Shown: positions 16,265-26,020, counted from the first letter of the stretch. The stretch: DNA of 64,000 nucleotides from Owenweeksia hongkongensis DSM 17368 (GCF_000236705.1 NC_016599.1:2294001-2358000); one strand, 5' to 3'. The notes: generated by a model from the letters alone, not told the origin. A program made the numbers and translations.

Positions 16265-17213
16265 CAGCAAATATTATTTGGGTTTTACCCTACTTGTTTT
16301 TGTCGGAGCACTTATTGTACCTTTTCTTGATAGGGGTGATGTCTCTAGCTTTATACAAAATCCGCTGACATGGATTTTGGGAGTGGCTATAGCATTTTTG
16401 ATACTAGCACTCTTTGCCGTTAGTCAGGCTATGGAGGGCATCAAATACTATATCCTACGCAAAGAAGGACGACTCGAGGAACTTAAAGAATTACAAGAAG
16501 CTGAAGCTACTGGTGATGACGTTTTCTCTCGCCTATGGCAAAAATTGCAAGATGCCAAGCCAGTAGAGGAAGAGTCTGAAATTGAAATGGATCACGAGTA
16601 TGATGGCATTCGTGAATTGGACAACAATCTTCCACCATGGTGGCTGTGGGGCTTCTATATTTCTATTGTATTCTCAGTAGTGTACATATTGCGTTTTGAA
16701 GTCTTGCACACAGCACCTTCAACTATTGAAGAGTATGAGCAAGATATGGCGGCCGCAGAAATCGCCAAAGAAGAATACCTAAAAACGGCTGCTAATCTTG
16801 TGGATGAAACTTCGGTAGTAATGTTAACAGATGAAGCATTGATAAAAGAAGGAGGAGCATTATTTGCTCAAAGCTGTGCAGCTTGCCATAGAGCTGACGG
16901 AGGAGGTCTCCAAGGCCCAAATCTTACAGATGAGTATTGGTTGCATGGAGGTGCTATCGAAGACGTTTTTGCAACAATTAAATATGGGGTTCCTGCAAAA
17001 GGGATGATTTCTTGGAAAGATATCATAGGGCCTCAGGAAATTCAAAAGGTGGCATCATATATTCTGAGTCTTCAAGGAACTAATCCACCAAACCCAAAGG
17101 ATCCGGAAGGTGAAAAAATGACTCCTGTGCCACAGGAAACGCAGGAATCTGTGGATAGCACCATGGAAAAAACTGAGGATGAAACTGCTGAGGCGGTGAT
17201 GTCTTCACTTTAG
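16254..17213 (+). CDS. ccoP: cbb3 oxidase cytochrome c subunit III (CcoP), single-haem form
   Basis: A 319-residue membrane-anchored cytochrome c that passes electrons to CcoO/CcoN. Three membrane helices are visible at about 6-24, 37-60 and 129-151, followed by a periplasmic cytochrome c domain with CAACH at 208-212 and a Met axial ligand in GVPAKGMISW. Proteobacterial CcoP has two haem c sites; only one is present here, as in other Bacteroidota. The final 50 or so residues are a Pro/Glu/Thr-rich low-complexity tail with no assigned role. The start overlaps ccoQ by 11 bp. Confidence 0.95.
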   Translation: MKNSSKYYLGFTLLVFVGALIVPFLDRGDVSSFIQNPLTWILGVAIAFLILALFAVSQAMEGIKYYILRKEGRLEELKELQEAEATGDDVFSRLWQKLQDAKPVEEESEIEMDHEYDGIRELDNNLPPWWLWGFYISIVFSVVYILRFEVLHTAPSTIEEYEQDMAAAEIAKEEYLKTAANLVDETSVVMLTDEALIKEGGALFAQSCAACHRADGGGLQGPNLTDEYWLHGGAIEDVFATIKYGVPAKGMISWKDIIGPQEIQKVASYILSLQGTNPPNPKDPEGEKMTPVPQETQESVDSTMEKTEDETAEAVMSSL

Positions 17214-17251
17214 TGAAAAACGTTTTATAACGATACAGTAAACTATAAATC

Positions 17252-18664
17252 ATGGGCGTACATATCCCAAATCCAAACTTTCGAGACCACATCGGCACCA
17301 TTGACGAAAGTGGAAAACGAAAGTTTTTGTATCCCCGAAAAACAAACGGAAAGTTTACCAACTACCGCAGAATTGCCAGCTACATTTTGCTGGCAATTTT
17401 GCTATTCACACCCTTCATTCAAATTGATGGAGAGCCCTTTATGATGTTCAACATCTTAGAGCGAAAGTTCATTTTGTTTGGAAAGATATTTTGGCCTGAA
17501 GACTTTTTATTAGCCTTGGTAGCCATGCTCATTGGGGTGCTTTTTATTGCTGTATTTACCGTTGCTTTTGGTCGCCTTTTTTGTGGTTGGATTTGCCCTC
17601 AAACCATTTTTATGGAACACGTATTCCGTAGAATTGAATACTGGATAGATGGCGACAGAAACCAGCAAATGCGCTTGGCCAAGATGAAGTGGAATGCCGA
17701 GAAGATTAGAAAACGTGTATTTAAGAATGGTATCTTCTTCGCCATCAGCTTTGGAATTTCCAACATCTTTTTGATGTACATAATTGGCCGCGATGCCTGG
17801 TGGGAAATTGTGAGTGACAATCCTGTCAATCACATTGCAGGCTTGGCCTCTATGCTCATTTTTACTGGTGTTTTCTTTTTTGTATTTGCATGGTTTCGTG
17901 AGCAGGTTTGCATCATCGTTTGCCCTTACGGGAGATTACAAAGTGTGCTGCTTGATCGTAACTCCATCGTAATTGCATACGATTATGTGCGTGGGGAAAT
18001 CAGAAGTAAGTTCAAGAAAAGTGAAGATAGAGAGGCCGTAGGCAAGGGTGATTGTATTGATTGCAATCAATGTGTCGAAGTATGCCCTACAGGGATTGAC
18101 ATCAGAAACGGCACCCAGCTTGAGTGTATCAACTGTACAGCTTGTATGGACGCCTGTGACCACGTGATGGACAAAATTAACCGTCCTCGAGGCTTGATTC
18201 GCTATGACAGCGAAAACAACATTGCCAACAATACCAAGAAAATACTCACCGCTCGGGTGATTGGCTATCTGGGTGTGTTAGTAATTCTTACCGGGCTATT
18301 CGGCTTTTTACTAGCAGGGAGAACAGCTGTAGACACTTTGATTCTAAGAACTCCAGGTCAACTTTACCAAAAGGTAAGTGCCGATACGCTGAGCAATTTG
18401 TACAATTACAAGATGGTGAACAAGACTGCCGAGGATATGGAGCTGGAAGTGAAATTACTTGAGCCAAAAGGTAGATTACAGCTTATTGGGGCAAACCCAA
18501 TAGAGCTGGGCAAAGGGGATTTGAGCGAAGGAGCCATGATTATCTTTTTGGCAAAAGATGACCTTGAAAGTAACAACACCGATTTGAAGATTGGTATCTT
18601 TAAACAAGGCGTGATGATAGATGAAGTAGAGACAAGTTTTAATGGGCCCATAGTTAGGAGGTAG
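17252..18664 (+). CDS. ccoG: cbb3 oxidase accessory ferredoxin-like protein CcoG
   Basis: A 470-residue membrane protein of the CcoG/FixG/RdxA family, involved in copper reduction and delivery during cbb3 assembly. It has membrane helices near 40-60, 80-105, 155-175, 195-215 and 340-360, with CGWICPQ and CPYGRLQ Cys motifs between them. A cytoplasmic 2[4Fe-4S] ferredoxin region follows, with Cys at 268/271/274/278 and 292/295/298/302. The C-terminal Ig-like FixG domain (about 370-470) is complete. It lies 38 bp after ccoP. Confidence 0.95.
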   Translation: MGVHIPNPNFRDHIGTIDESGKRKFLYPRKTNGKFTNYRRIASYILLAILLFTPFIQIDGEPFMMFNILERKFILFGKIFWPEDFLLALVAMLIGVLFIAVFTVAFGRLFCGWICPQTIFMEHVFRRIEYWIDGDRNQQMRLAKMKWNAEKIRKRVFKNGIFFAISFGISNIFLMYIIGRDAWWEIVSDNPVNHIAGLASMLIFTGVFFFVFAWFREQVCIIVCPYGRLQSVLLDRNSIVIAYDYVRGEIRSKFKKSEDREAVGKGDCIDCNQCVEVCPTGIDIRNGTQLECINCTACMDACDHVMDKINRPRGLIRYDSENNIANNTKKILTARVIGYLGVLVILTGLFGFLLAGRTAVDTLILRTPGQLYQKVSADTLSNLYNYKMVNKTAEDMELEVKLLEPKGRLQLIGANPIELGKGDLSEGAMIIFLAKDDLESNNTDLKIGIFKQGVMIDEVETSFNGPIVRR

Positions 18665-18689
18665 GCCCTTTTCAATCGAAAAACATATT

Positions 18690-19130
18690 ATGAAATTTAA
18701 TTGGGGAACAGGAATCGCACTTACGCTTGTACTTTTTGCCATGCTTATGGGCTTTATGGTTTACAAGGCCATGCAGCAGGATTTTGATTTGGTGAGCGAA
18801 GAATATTATGCTGATGAATTGGTGTATCAAGATATCATCAATCAAAAAACAAATGCTCTAAAACTTGATGGAAGGGCTAAGCTCCGAATGACGGATGAGC
18901 AGGTTTTCTTAGTGCTTCCCGCAGATTTAGATGGCAAAACAAAAAGCTTTGCAGTGCAAATGTATCATGAGCAAGAAGCTGACAATGATTTTAACTTTGA
19001 AAAAAAATCAACTACCGAAAATCAGTTTGCGATACCTTTTACAACCTTCAGCACTGGTAAATGGATAGCTAAAGTAAAACTCAACTGCGAAGGTGTAGAC
19101 TACTACTTTGACCCTGAAATAGTTTTTTAA
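18690..19130 (+). CDS. ccoH: CcoH/FixH family cbb3 assembly protein
   Basis: A 146-residue protein with one N-terminal membrane helix (about 7-27) and the family motif VSEEYYADELVYQ, followed by a periplasmic beta-rich domain. FixH/CcoH associates with the oxidase and is required for its stable assembly. It lies 25 bp after ccoG, and the next gene starts 1 bp after its stop, so all three are likely co-transcribed. Confidence 0.92.
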   Translation: MKFNWGTGIALTLVLFAMLMGFMVYKAMQQDFDLVSEEYYADELVYQDIINQKTNALKLDGRAKLRMTDEQVFLVLPADLDGKTKSFAVQMYHEQEADNDFNFEKKSTTENQFAIPFTTFSTGKWIAKVKLNCEGVDYYFDPEIVF

Positions 19131-19131
19131 C

Positions 19132-19824
19132 ATGCTGTGGAGTGCTTTCCTTTTGGGTCTTGTTTCATCGCTGCACTGCTTTGGTATGTGCGGCCCTTTG
19201 CAAGCTGCGGCCTTGGGGGCATTTCACAAAAATGTGAACACCGGGTATATTGCACTATATCATAGCACAAGAATACTCACCTATGGCGTGCTGGGCTTAC
19301 TTGCCGGGGTGATTGGCAAAGGCGTGGGCTTACAAAGCTGGCAACAGGAAACCTCCATTCTAAGCGGCCTCTTACTTCTTTTCGCTTTCGCGGGATTCTA
19401 TATACTCAGGCTGGATAAAAAGCTTCTGAAAGTACTGTATCCTCTTATTAGCAGACTTCGTACAGGTCTGCAAAAAAACAAATCTGCACGAGCCCTCTAC
19501 TTTAGCGGAAGCGGCCTCATAAACGGCTTACTGCCATGCGGCATGGTTTATCTAGCAATTTTCCCGGCCATGAGTTCTGCCAATCTTGGCGCTTCATTTT
19601 TTTATATGATTCTGTTTGGAGCGGGTACCTTGCCCTTGCTCATTTTGGCGAATATTGGAGCACTGAAGTTTTTATATACCAATGGAAAGATGGTACAAAA
19701 AATCATCCCTGCCATGGTGGTGATTACCGCCCTACTCCTTATCCTTAGAGGAATGGACTTAGGGATTCCCTATGTTTCTCCACAACAACCCGTCTCAGGA
19801 GCCAGTACCGAGGTGTGCAAATAA
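19132..19824 (+). CDS. Sulfite exporter TauE/SafE-like (UreH/DsbD_2-type) membrane protein
   Basis: A 230-residue polytopic membrane protein with about six helices. The N-terminus has the family hallmark SLHCFGMCGP (Cys16, Cys20), and an internal NGLLPCGMVY repeats the Cys-containing pattern. This family is routinely found at the end of Bacteroidota cbb3 clusters, where a role in copper or thiol handling for oxidase maturation has been suggested; the database name 'sulfite exporter' is probably not its function here. It is 1 bp from ccoH. Confidence 0.85.
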   Translation: MLWSAFLLGLVSSLHCFGMCGPLQAAALGAFHKNVNTGYIALYHSTRILTYGVLGLLAGVIGKGVGLQSWQQETSILSGLLLLFAFAGFYILRLDKKLLKVLYPLISRLRTGLQKNKSARALYFSGSGLINGLLPCGMVYLAIFPAMSSANLGASFFYMILFGAGTLPLLILANIGALKFLYTNGKMVQKIIPAMVVITALLLILRGMDLGIPYVSPQQPVSGASTEVCK

Positions 19825-19859
19825 ACCGAACATTCTCATTTTATGGATGTTAAGTTTAT

Positions 19860-20078
19860 ATGAGCCTTAAAAATGCCATAGGATTTTCATTCGTTTTCCT
19901 TGCTGTGTATAGCATTGTCATCATTTCAAGTTTTACACAAGGCGCTTTGTTTTTGCTTGGCCTTTCTCCTGTGCTGGTAATTTGTTTGGTTTTTAAAACA
20001 CTGAAAGAGCCATACACCCCCACCCATACTTTTGAGGAAAGATTTTATGAAGATTATGATTACAATAGAAATCAGTAG
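19860..20078 (+). CDS. Small two-helix membrane protein
   Basis: A 72-residue protein with two hydrophobic helices (about 6-25 and 29-46) and an acidic, aromatic-rich tail (FEERFYEDYDY). It starts 35 bp after the TauE/SafE-like gene and is the last gene of the plus-strand cluster. No named family was recognised. Similar tiny membrane proteins occur near respiratory genes in Flavobacteriales, so it is more likely real than chance, but no function can be given. Confidence 0.65.
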   Translation: MSLKNAIGFSFVFLAVYSIVIISSFTQGALFLLGLSPVLVICLVFKTLKEPYTPTHTFEERFYEDYDYNRNQ

Positions 20079-20135
20079 AGCTTCTTCTGTTAGTGCTTTG
20101 CGCCCTTGTGCTCATTCGGCTACAGCCAAATAAAA

Positions 20136-21482
20136 CTATACCGCCTTACTGAATGTAACCTGCTGCTTGTGCCTGTCCATTCGGGCATCCAGAGTCCTGC
20201 AAATATTTCTGACAAAGCTTTTACCCAAGCTTGTAACTTTCACCTGATGTGGAAAGACCTTTAGCAAACCATCGTGCTCCAATCTTGCAAATGCCTTCTG
20301 AATTTCAAAGGTAAAATGCTCCTTTTCGCTAAACCAATTTGTCTCATCATTGCAAATCAAGTTTAAGATATGCTTGCGCAAACGTTGGTCTTCATTGGTA
20401 AGGAAATGCGTTTTTATAACGGGAGGTAAATGCTCCGTTTTTACCCTTAGTAAATACTCCTTTACCGTTTTTTCATTTTGGGCGTAAGCCGTCCAGCTGT
20501 CGCTAATGCTGCTGGCGCCAAGTGCAATGCACAGGCTAGTATGATAAGGCGTGTAGCCCATGAAGTTTCTGTGCAGCTCTCCTTTCATGAATGATTGATA
20601 TAACTCATCACCCGGCAAAGCAAAATGATCCATACCAATGTCTTTGTAACCCATCTTTTCCAATCCTGATTTTCCCTGAAGGTATAAGTTCAGCTTATCC
20701 CTGCCCATTGGCAAATCAGCTTCGGAATAGGCGCGTTGTGCTTTCTTTACATCAGGAATGTGGGCGTAGCTATAAAAGGCAATTCGGTCGGGTCTAAATT
20801 CTTCCAGCAATTGCAGGTTAACAGCAATGTGCGCGGAAGTTTGTTTGGGCAACCCATATATCAAATCAAAATTGACAGAAGTGTAGCCCAACTCACGTGC
20901 TTGCGTAGTTACCGTGCGTATTTCTTCAATAGTTTGAAAGCGATTGATGATGCGCATTATTTCTGCATCAAAATCTTGCACACCAATACTTATCCGGTTA
21001 AAACTTAATTCACGTAAAGTTTTTAGGTGGCCGTAAGTTGTACTGTTGGGATGCGCCTCAAAACTGAAGTCATATTTCTCTGCCACCTCAGCATCTTCCA
21101 GTAGACCTTCCACCAGCTTCTTTAGGTTTTCGGGAGCAAAAAATGTGGGTGTCCCACCACCTAAATGGATTTCTCTAATCACTGGTTTTTCGGGAAGACG
21201 GCTGGTGTACATTCTCCATTCTTTGAGTACAGCATTTACATAAGGCACTTCCACCAAATGATTTTTGGTAATGTGCTTGTTGCAACCGCAATACGTGCAC
21301 AACGCTTCGCAGTAAGGCAGGTGGATGTATAGGCTTATTTCCTTGTTCGCGGCAAAACTCATCTGCACATGTTCCATCCACTTTTCGGCACTAGTTTGGG
21401 TAGTATCCCAAAGAGGCACGGTGGGGTAGCTTGTGTATCTGGGTACAGGAACATTATATTTTTCTAACAGCTTAACATCCAT
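20136..21482 (-). CDS. hemN: Oxygen-independent coproporphyrinogen III oxidase
   Basis: A 448-residue radical SAM enzyme that decarboxylates coproporphyrinogen III to protoporphyrinogen IX without O2. The cluster-binding motif CxxxCxxC is at Cys58, Cys62 and Cys65, followed by Cys67 (CGC), as in true HemN. The N-terminus VPRYTSYPT, the GGGTPTF glycine motif and a C-terminal HemN domain are present, and the length matches the family. It supplies haem under the low-oxygen conditions in which the neighbouring cbb3 oxidase works, and its promoter carries the same CRP/FNR-type box. Confidence 0.95.
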   Translation of the reverse strand: MDVKLLEKYNVPVPRYTSYPTVPLWDTTQTSAEKWMEHVQMSFAANKEISLYIHLPYCEALCTYCGCNKHITKNHLVEVPYVNAVLKEWRMYTSRLPEKPVIREIHLGGGTPTFFAPENLKKLVEGLLEDAEVAEKYDFSFEAHPNSTTYGHLKTLRELSFNRISIGVQDFDAEIMRIINRFQTIEEIRTVTTQARELGYTSVNFDLIYGLPKQTSAHIAVNLQLLEEFRPDRIAFYSYAHIPDVKKAQRAYSEADLPMGRDKLNLYLQGKSGLEKMGYKDIGMDHFALPGDELYQSFMKGELHRNFMGYTPYHTSLCIALGASSISDSWTAYAQNEKTVKEYLLRVKTEHLPPVIKTHFLTNEDQRLRKHILNLICNDETNWFSEKEHFTFEIQKAFARLEHDGLLKVFPHQVKVTSLGKSFVRNICRTLDARMDRHKQQVTFSKAV

Positions 21483-21506
21483 AATTTAAAGTCTTAAAAT
21501 ACTTGT

Positions 21507-21514
21507 CAAAAGTA
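21507..21514 (-). promoter_or_regulatory. Predicted -7 promoter element for hemN
   Basis: On the minus strand these bases read TACTTTTG, an exact TAnnTTTG match, 24 bp upstream of the hemN start. The -33 region reads TTTTC rather than TTTG, again suggesting activator dependence. Confidence 0.55.
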
Positions 21515-21537
21515 CTTTGCCGCATTCTCCATGAAAA

Positions 21538-21549
21538 TGATAATTGTCA
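21538..21549 (-). promoter_or_regulatory. CRP/FNR-type operator upstream of hemN
   Basis: On the minus strand the site reads TGACAATTATCA (TGA-N6-TCA), with exactly 23 bp to the hemN -7 element, the same spacing as at ccoS. The 20-bp neighbourhoods of the two sites agree at 15 positions. Regulation by an FNR-like oxygen or redox sensor is inferred; the regulator gene is not in the window. Confidence 0.6.
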
Positions 21550-21583
21550 GGCAATCGCCCAGTTATTTGTCATTATCTACCAT

Positions 21584-21615
21584 AAAAAAACGGCCCCGCA
21601 TTGCTGCGAGGCCGT
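21584..21615 (-). terminator. Rho-independent terminator of the 1380-residue T9SS gene
   Basis: A GC-rich stem (ACGGCC at 21590-21595 with GGCCGT at 21610-21615, extended by CGC/GCG across one mismatch) is followed on the minus strand by a run of seven T. It lies about 30 bp after the stop of the minus-strand gene ending at 21647. Confidence 0.85.
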
Positions 21616-21646
21616 TCTCAAAAAAATCTATTGTAAAGAAAAATCA

Positions 21647-24600
21647 CTAGTCGATCACTATACGCTGTGTTACATTCAGTCCTTTACCTTTTAGGCGTAC
21701 CATATACACCCCATTGGCTTTGTTCTGAAGTTCAACTTTGTGCGCAGTTCCTGGATTAATGTCTCCTTGCTGATAAATTACTCTACCGCTAAGGTCTACC
21801 ACTTCAATCGTGTATGCACCAGAGCCATCAGTCACATTTACATTAAATGATCCCTTGTTTGGATTAGGATACATTTCTATACCTGCATTGTACTCATTTT
21901 CTATGATGCTGATACCTGCCACCGTAATTACGATAGTGGTATCATCGGTGTTTCCACAACGATCGGTTACAGTAAGCATCACATTGTAAGTCCCATTGGT
22001 AGTATATGTACCTTGAGCATTCATACCTGTTCCTGTACTTCCGTTATCAAAATCCCAATCGTAGCTAAGCCCATCACCTGTAGATCCCGATCCGTCAAAA
22101 TCAACCATTGCGTCAGCCAAAGTAGTTGCCGTTTGTACATTGGTGAAACTTGCCAATACTGGCCCTACTGAGTCAGTTTTGAAAGTAGCAACCGAAGATG
22201 GATTACTTTGATCCATACTACAGCTATCCACTACATAAACGTCATACTCTGTGTCTAGCATCAATCCGCTGATAGTTTGTGGGCTTGTAGCATTCGCTAT
22301 TATAGTTCCACTACCAAATGCAAAACCTTTTGCACCATATTCTATATAGCTGGATGTGCTAGCTGCATCACTCGTCCAACTTACTTCTACTGAATCACAT
22401 GATGCATTAGCTACTGCTACAGCTGTAGGTGAAAGGCAAGTTACAGGATCTCCTACATAGAATGCATCTAAAGCAAGGTCTCCTGCACAACATCCACCTG
22501 AAATAGCAGTAAAGGCAACCTTTATCGATTGGTTCATATAACCTGCTAAGTCAACAGTGTCATTAATCCACAAATCACTGCTTGATGATTGTTGGCTACC
22601 TACAATTGAATCAACAGTTACCCAACCGCTTCCCGCGTCTATGGCCACATACATTTTATTGATATTACTACCATAAAAATGGTAAGCAAATGTCATAATA
22701 GGTGTACTCAAGTTTGAAAGATCAATTTGGGGAGAAATCAGTTGAGTTGAATCTCCACTCAAACCACTAGATGCTTCAGCATAAACGAAGCTACCACCGG
22801 TAGTATCGCTGTCTGGCCCAGTGCTACTAGACCCAGTAGAAGTAGATCGTACTCTCCAGCTATAGCTAGTTCCGCTATTTGGTGTTCTTTCCCAGCAAAG
22901 GCCAATTTGACTATTTGTTGCACTAAAGTCCGCGTCATCTGCTACCCAATCCGCTGCATCAAAATTCTGTACATAAGGAGCAACAAATGGATTACATAAT
23001 GTAACAAAACTTACTGGCCCAGTCCACTTACTTGTGTCTGTAGCGCTACAGCTATCTCTCACATAAAATTCATAGCTCGTTGCTGAGTTCAATGAACTTA
23101 AGGTAATGGTATCATTAGTAGCCTGTACTGTAGAGCCAGTACCCTTTATAAAGCCTGTTGGACCATATTCAATATTATAGTTGGTAGCACCACCAGATGT
23201 CCAATAAATGTCCGCACCGCTATTTGTTATTGAACCTGCAACAACTCCTAAGCTTGTAGGTGCCGGGCAAGTTGGAGGCGTACAGAAAGTAAACGGACCT
23301 ACCCATGGACCAGAGCCTATTCCTGAACAAGTATCTTGAACATAAAAACTATAGCAAGAATCAGCACCTAAACCTGTAAGAGTATATGGGTTAGTTGAAA
23401 CTCCGCTAATTTTATTTCCGCTACCAGAAGCTTGGTTAAACCCTGGAGGTCCCCACAGGATGTTCCACAAAGTACCATTAGATGTCCATTTCAAAACAGC
23501 TGAATTAGGTGTAACCACACCCGTATCAAGTGCAGAAGCTATTCCACATGGTAATGTGGATACCGAAAAATTATCAACAGCCCAGTAGTAAGCCCAGTTC
23601 GCATTATAGTAATGAAAACGCACTTTAAAATCTGCATTCGCATGTGCGGTAACATCAATAAACTGATGGTCTGGATTACCAAAAGCACCAATATCTGAAG
23701 ACTGCTTTAAGATATTTACCCATTGTGTACCGTCCCATACGTCTACTGCAGCTGTATCACCTAATGCATTATAATATTGATCAAATTCAAGAATCAAAGC
23801 AGTAGTACCCGGCAAACCTGAAGCATCAATAGCCGGAGACTCAAGCATTTCATCCATATCAACTCCAATGCCTGCGCCATCACTATCTACAAAGGCGAAA
23901 CCTGTGTCATTATCCAAAGTTTGAGCTCCGCTAAATGAGTTATATTCAGATACCCAGTTCCAAGTATCATTGCTGGTTCCTCCATTTTGAGTAACTACAA
24001 AACAGCCAAGATCTGTGTCAAATGATTCGGTATATGGTATTGTTTGTTTTAGACATGTTGTGCTTACTGTAAGAGGTCCCAAAGGCAGGCTGTTTCCAGC
24101 TGAACATGTATCATATACATAAAAATCATACAGAGTTTGGGTAGTAAGGCCATTTGCAATTGCAAATGTATCTGTAGTTGATATGCCAGTTCCTGTTCCT
24201 GGAGTAAAACCAGCCGGACCGTATTCCACTCCATAACTTACACCAGCGCCAGGGTTCCAGGTTACAGCAATGGAATCTGATGAAGTTGCATAAGCTACAA
24301 GATTTGATGATGGCTGACATAAAACTTCATGAATAAGCAAATTATCTATACCCCAATACCATGCGTAGTTAGCTTCGTAATAATGGAATCTAACTTTTAA
24401 ATTGGCATTAGCGTAAGCACTAATATCTATAGACTGGAAATCTGGATTTCCAAATAAACCGGCAGAAGCAGATTGCTTAAGCACATTCACCCATTGAGAT
24501 CCATCCCAAACATCCACTGAAGCAGTATCACCTAGATTTCTGTAGTATTGATCAAACTCTAATACCAAGGCACCAGTTATTCCAGAAGCATCAATTTCTG

Positions 24601-25789
24601 GGCTTTCTAATATTTCGTCCATATCCACACCAGAACCTGCTCCATCACTATCCACAAAAGCAAAACCTGGGTTTCCATCAATAGTTTGTGGTCCGCTAAA
24701 CAGGTCTGGGTAATCCAGTACCCACTCCCATGTGTCGGCTGTTGTCCCTCCATTTTGAGTTACAGACATACACCCAAGGTTGGCACCAAAACTTTCGCTA
24801 TATGGCAATGATTGTACAAGGCAAGTGGTGTTTACACAACCACCTTCGGTTGTATCACTTAGACCATTTGTTCCGCAATCTTCAAAAACACTAAACTCAT
24901 AGCTAGTAGAATGAGACAAGCCATGTGCAATAAAACTTAAAGTTGAGGAAGTATCAATATTAACTCCAGATGAAGCTTGATCGAAGCCGCATGGACCCCA
25001 GTAAATATACCAAGGGCCGCTTCCGGCAGCACTCCAGTTTACAGTTATGCTATCCGACTTTACGTTAGTATAGGCCACATTCCCAGGGCTGGCACATGCC
25101 GGTGGAGTAAAAGTCAATACTTGATTGCTAACTACGGTGTCAATCGAAGAATTCTCCGTAGTATTAGATGCAGTGGGTGTACCTGTATTAATATCTGTTA
25201 CAGAAAGAAAAGTACTTGCTCCACTTAAACCAATAGAGGCATCGGGACTAGTTATGCAGTTTGCACATTCCCAACGATAATGAAACTCAATAACATTGGT
25301 AGTTTCATATAGCTTTACCTGAAACGATACTACAGAGTCTGTAGAATTATAACTCCATTCCCAGTCTCGCCACTCAAAAGTGAAAACACGATTTGGAGCT
25401 ACCCCGGTAACTTCGTAAGCTGCCGCTGAAGTATTCGCTCGACCATCATGATCATCCCATAATGGTGCAACTAACGGGCGTCTAATTCCAGACCCATTAT
25501 CCAAATCATTAGATAGGGTAGAACTAGCTCCAACTACGAATGACAAAAAGCCATCAGAAGCTACGGATGCTGAGTCATAGGCCACACCTTCAAAATAGAA
25601 ATCAAAACCTATGGCTACGGTATCTGACCTGGTATCAGCGAGAATATCCACAGCCGTTGCTGACCCTCCTAGTGGAGTATAAGTACTTGTGGAGGTGCTA
25701 AACGCATAGTCTCCTGCTTGACCGAATAACGGCCCGCTACCAACCAGTGCAACCAACACCGCGGTAGCTTTGAGTAATTTTTTTAACAT
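21647..25789 (-). CDS. T9SS-exported multidomain protein with fibronectin III, MAM-like and PKD domains
   Basis: A 1380-residue secreted protein. A signal peptide (1-24, ending LFGQ) precedes an N-terminal domain of about 200 residues. Fibronectin type III-like domains start near 233, 492, 750, 845 and 1118. Three MAM/jelly-roll-like domains lie near 328-490, 588-748 and 945-1115, and a PKD domain near 1215-1290. A type A T9SS sorting domain (MYPNPNKGSFNVNV, from about 1306) ends in QRIVID. The first two MAM-FnIII blocks are near copies (VDMDE...LESP and LEFDQYY in both), so an internal duplication has occurred. It is probably a surface adhesin or a carbohydrate- or protein-binding factor; no catalytic residues were recognised. 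It is transcribed alone and ends at a strong terminator. Confidence 0.88.
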   Translation of the reverse strand: MLKKLLKATAVLVALVGSGPLFGQAGDYAFSTSTSTYTPLGGSATAVDILADTRSDTVAIGFDFYFEGVAYDSASVASDGFLSFVVGASSTLSNDLDNGSGIRRPLVAPLWDDHDGRANTSAAAYEVTGVAPNRVFTFEWRDWEWSYNSTDSVVSFQVKLYETTNVIEFHYRWECANCITSPDASIGLSGASTFLSVTDINTGTPTASNTTENSSIDTVVSNQVLTFTPPACASPGNVAYTNVKSDSITVNWSAAGSGPWYIYWGPCGFDQASSGVNIDTSSTLSFIAHGLSHSTSYEFSVFEDCGTNGLSDTTEGGCVNTTCLVQSLPYSESFGANLGCMSVTQNGGTTADTWEWVLDYPDLFSGPQTIDGNPGFAFVDSDGAGSGVDMDEILESPEIDASGITGALVLEFDQYYRNLGDTASVDVWDGSQWVNVLKQSASAGLFGNPDFQSIDISAYANANLKVRFHYYEANYAWYWGIDNLLIHEVLCQPSSNLVAYATSSDSIAVTWNPGAGVSYGVEYGPAGFTPGTGTGISTTDTFAIANGLTTQTLYDFYVYDTCSAGNSLPLGPLTVSTTCLKQTIPYTESFDTDLGCFVVTQNGGTSNDTWNWVSEYNSFSGAQTLDNDTGFAFVDSDGAGIGVDMDEMLESPAIDASGLPGTTALILEFDQYYNALGDTAAVDVWDGTQWVNILKQSSDIGAFGNPDHQFIDVTAHANADFKVRFHYYNANWAYYWAVDNFSVSTLPCGIASALDTGVVTPNSAVLKWTSNGTLWNILWGPPGFNQASGSGNKISGVSTNPYTLTGLGADSCYSFYVQDTCSGIGSGPWVGPFTFCTPPTCPAPTSLGVVAGSITNSGADIYWTSGGATNYNIEYGPTGFIKGTGSTVQATNDTITLSSLNSATSYEFYVRDSCSATDTSKWTGPVSFVTLCNPFVAPYVQNFDAADWVADDADFSATNSQIGLCWERTPNSGTSYSWRVRSTSTGSSSTGPDSDTTGGSFVYAEASSGLSGDSTQLISPQIDLSNLSTPIMTFAYHFYGSNINKMYVAIDAGSGWVTVDSIVGSQQSSSSDLWINDTVDLAGYMNQSIKVAFTAISGGCCAGDLALDAFYVGDPVTCLSPTAVAVANASCDSVEVSWTSDAASTSSYIEYGAKGFAFGSGTIIANATSPQTISGLMLDTEYDVYVVDSCSMDQSNPSSVATFKTDSVGPVLASFTNVQTATTLADAMVDFDGSGSTGDGLSYDWDFDNGSTGTGMNAQGTYTTNGTYNVMLTVTDRCGNTDDTTIVITVAGISIIENEYNAGIEMYPNPNKGSFNVNVTDGSGAYTIEVVDLSGRVIYQQGDINPGTAHKVELQNKANGVYMVRLKGKGLNVTQRIVID

Positions 25790-26020
25790 ATAAGTAAATT
25801 AGAAATTGGGTTATTAAACATCGAAGTAAGTGAAAATCCACAAGACTAAAAAGTTAATTTTCTCCTACTATGTCAATAAAATGGCGGATTTTCCTTTTGA
25901 GAAGAGCTGCAAAGTCTTATACCGTAAGCTATACGTGCATAACAAATATGTGCCGCCATGAATTTTGCACACTGCTTAATTTATCATTTACCTTGCGCCA
26001 CTCGAATCACACAAAGGGAA

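Noticed and set aside
16254..17213. CcoP thought to be truncated because it has one haem motif
   Set aside because: The single-haem form is normal for Bacteroidota and the protein is complete.
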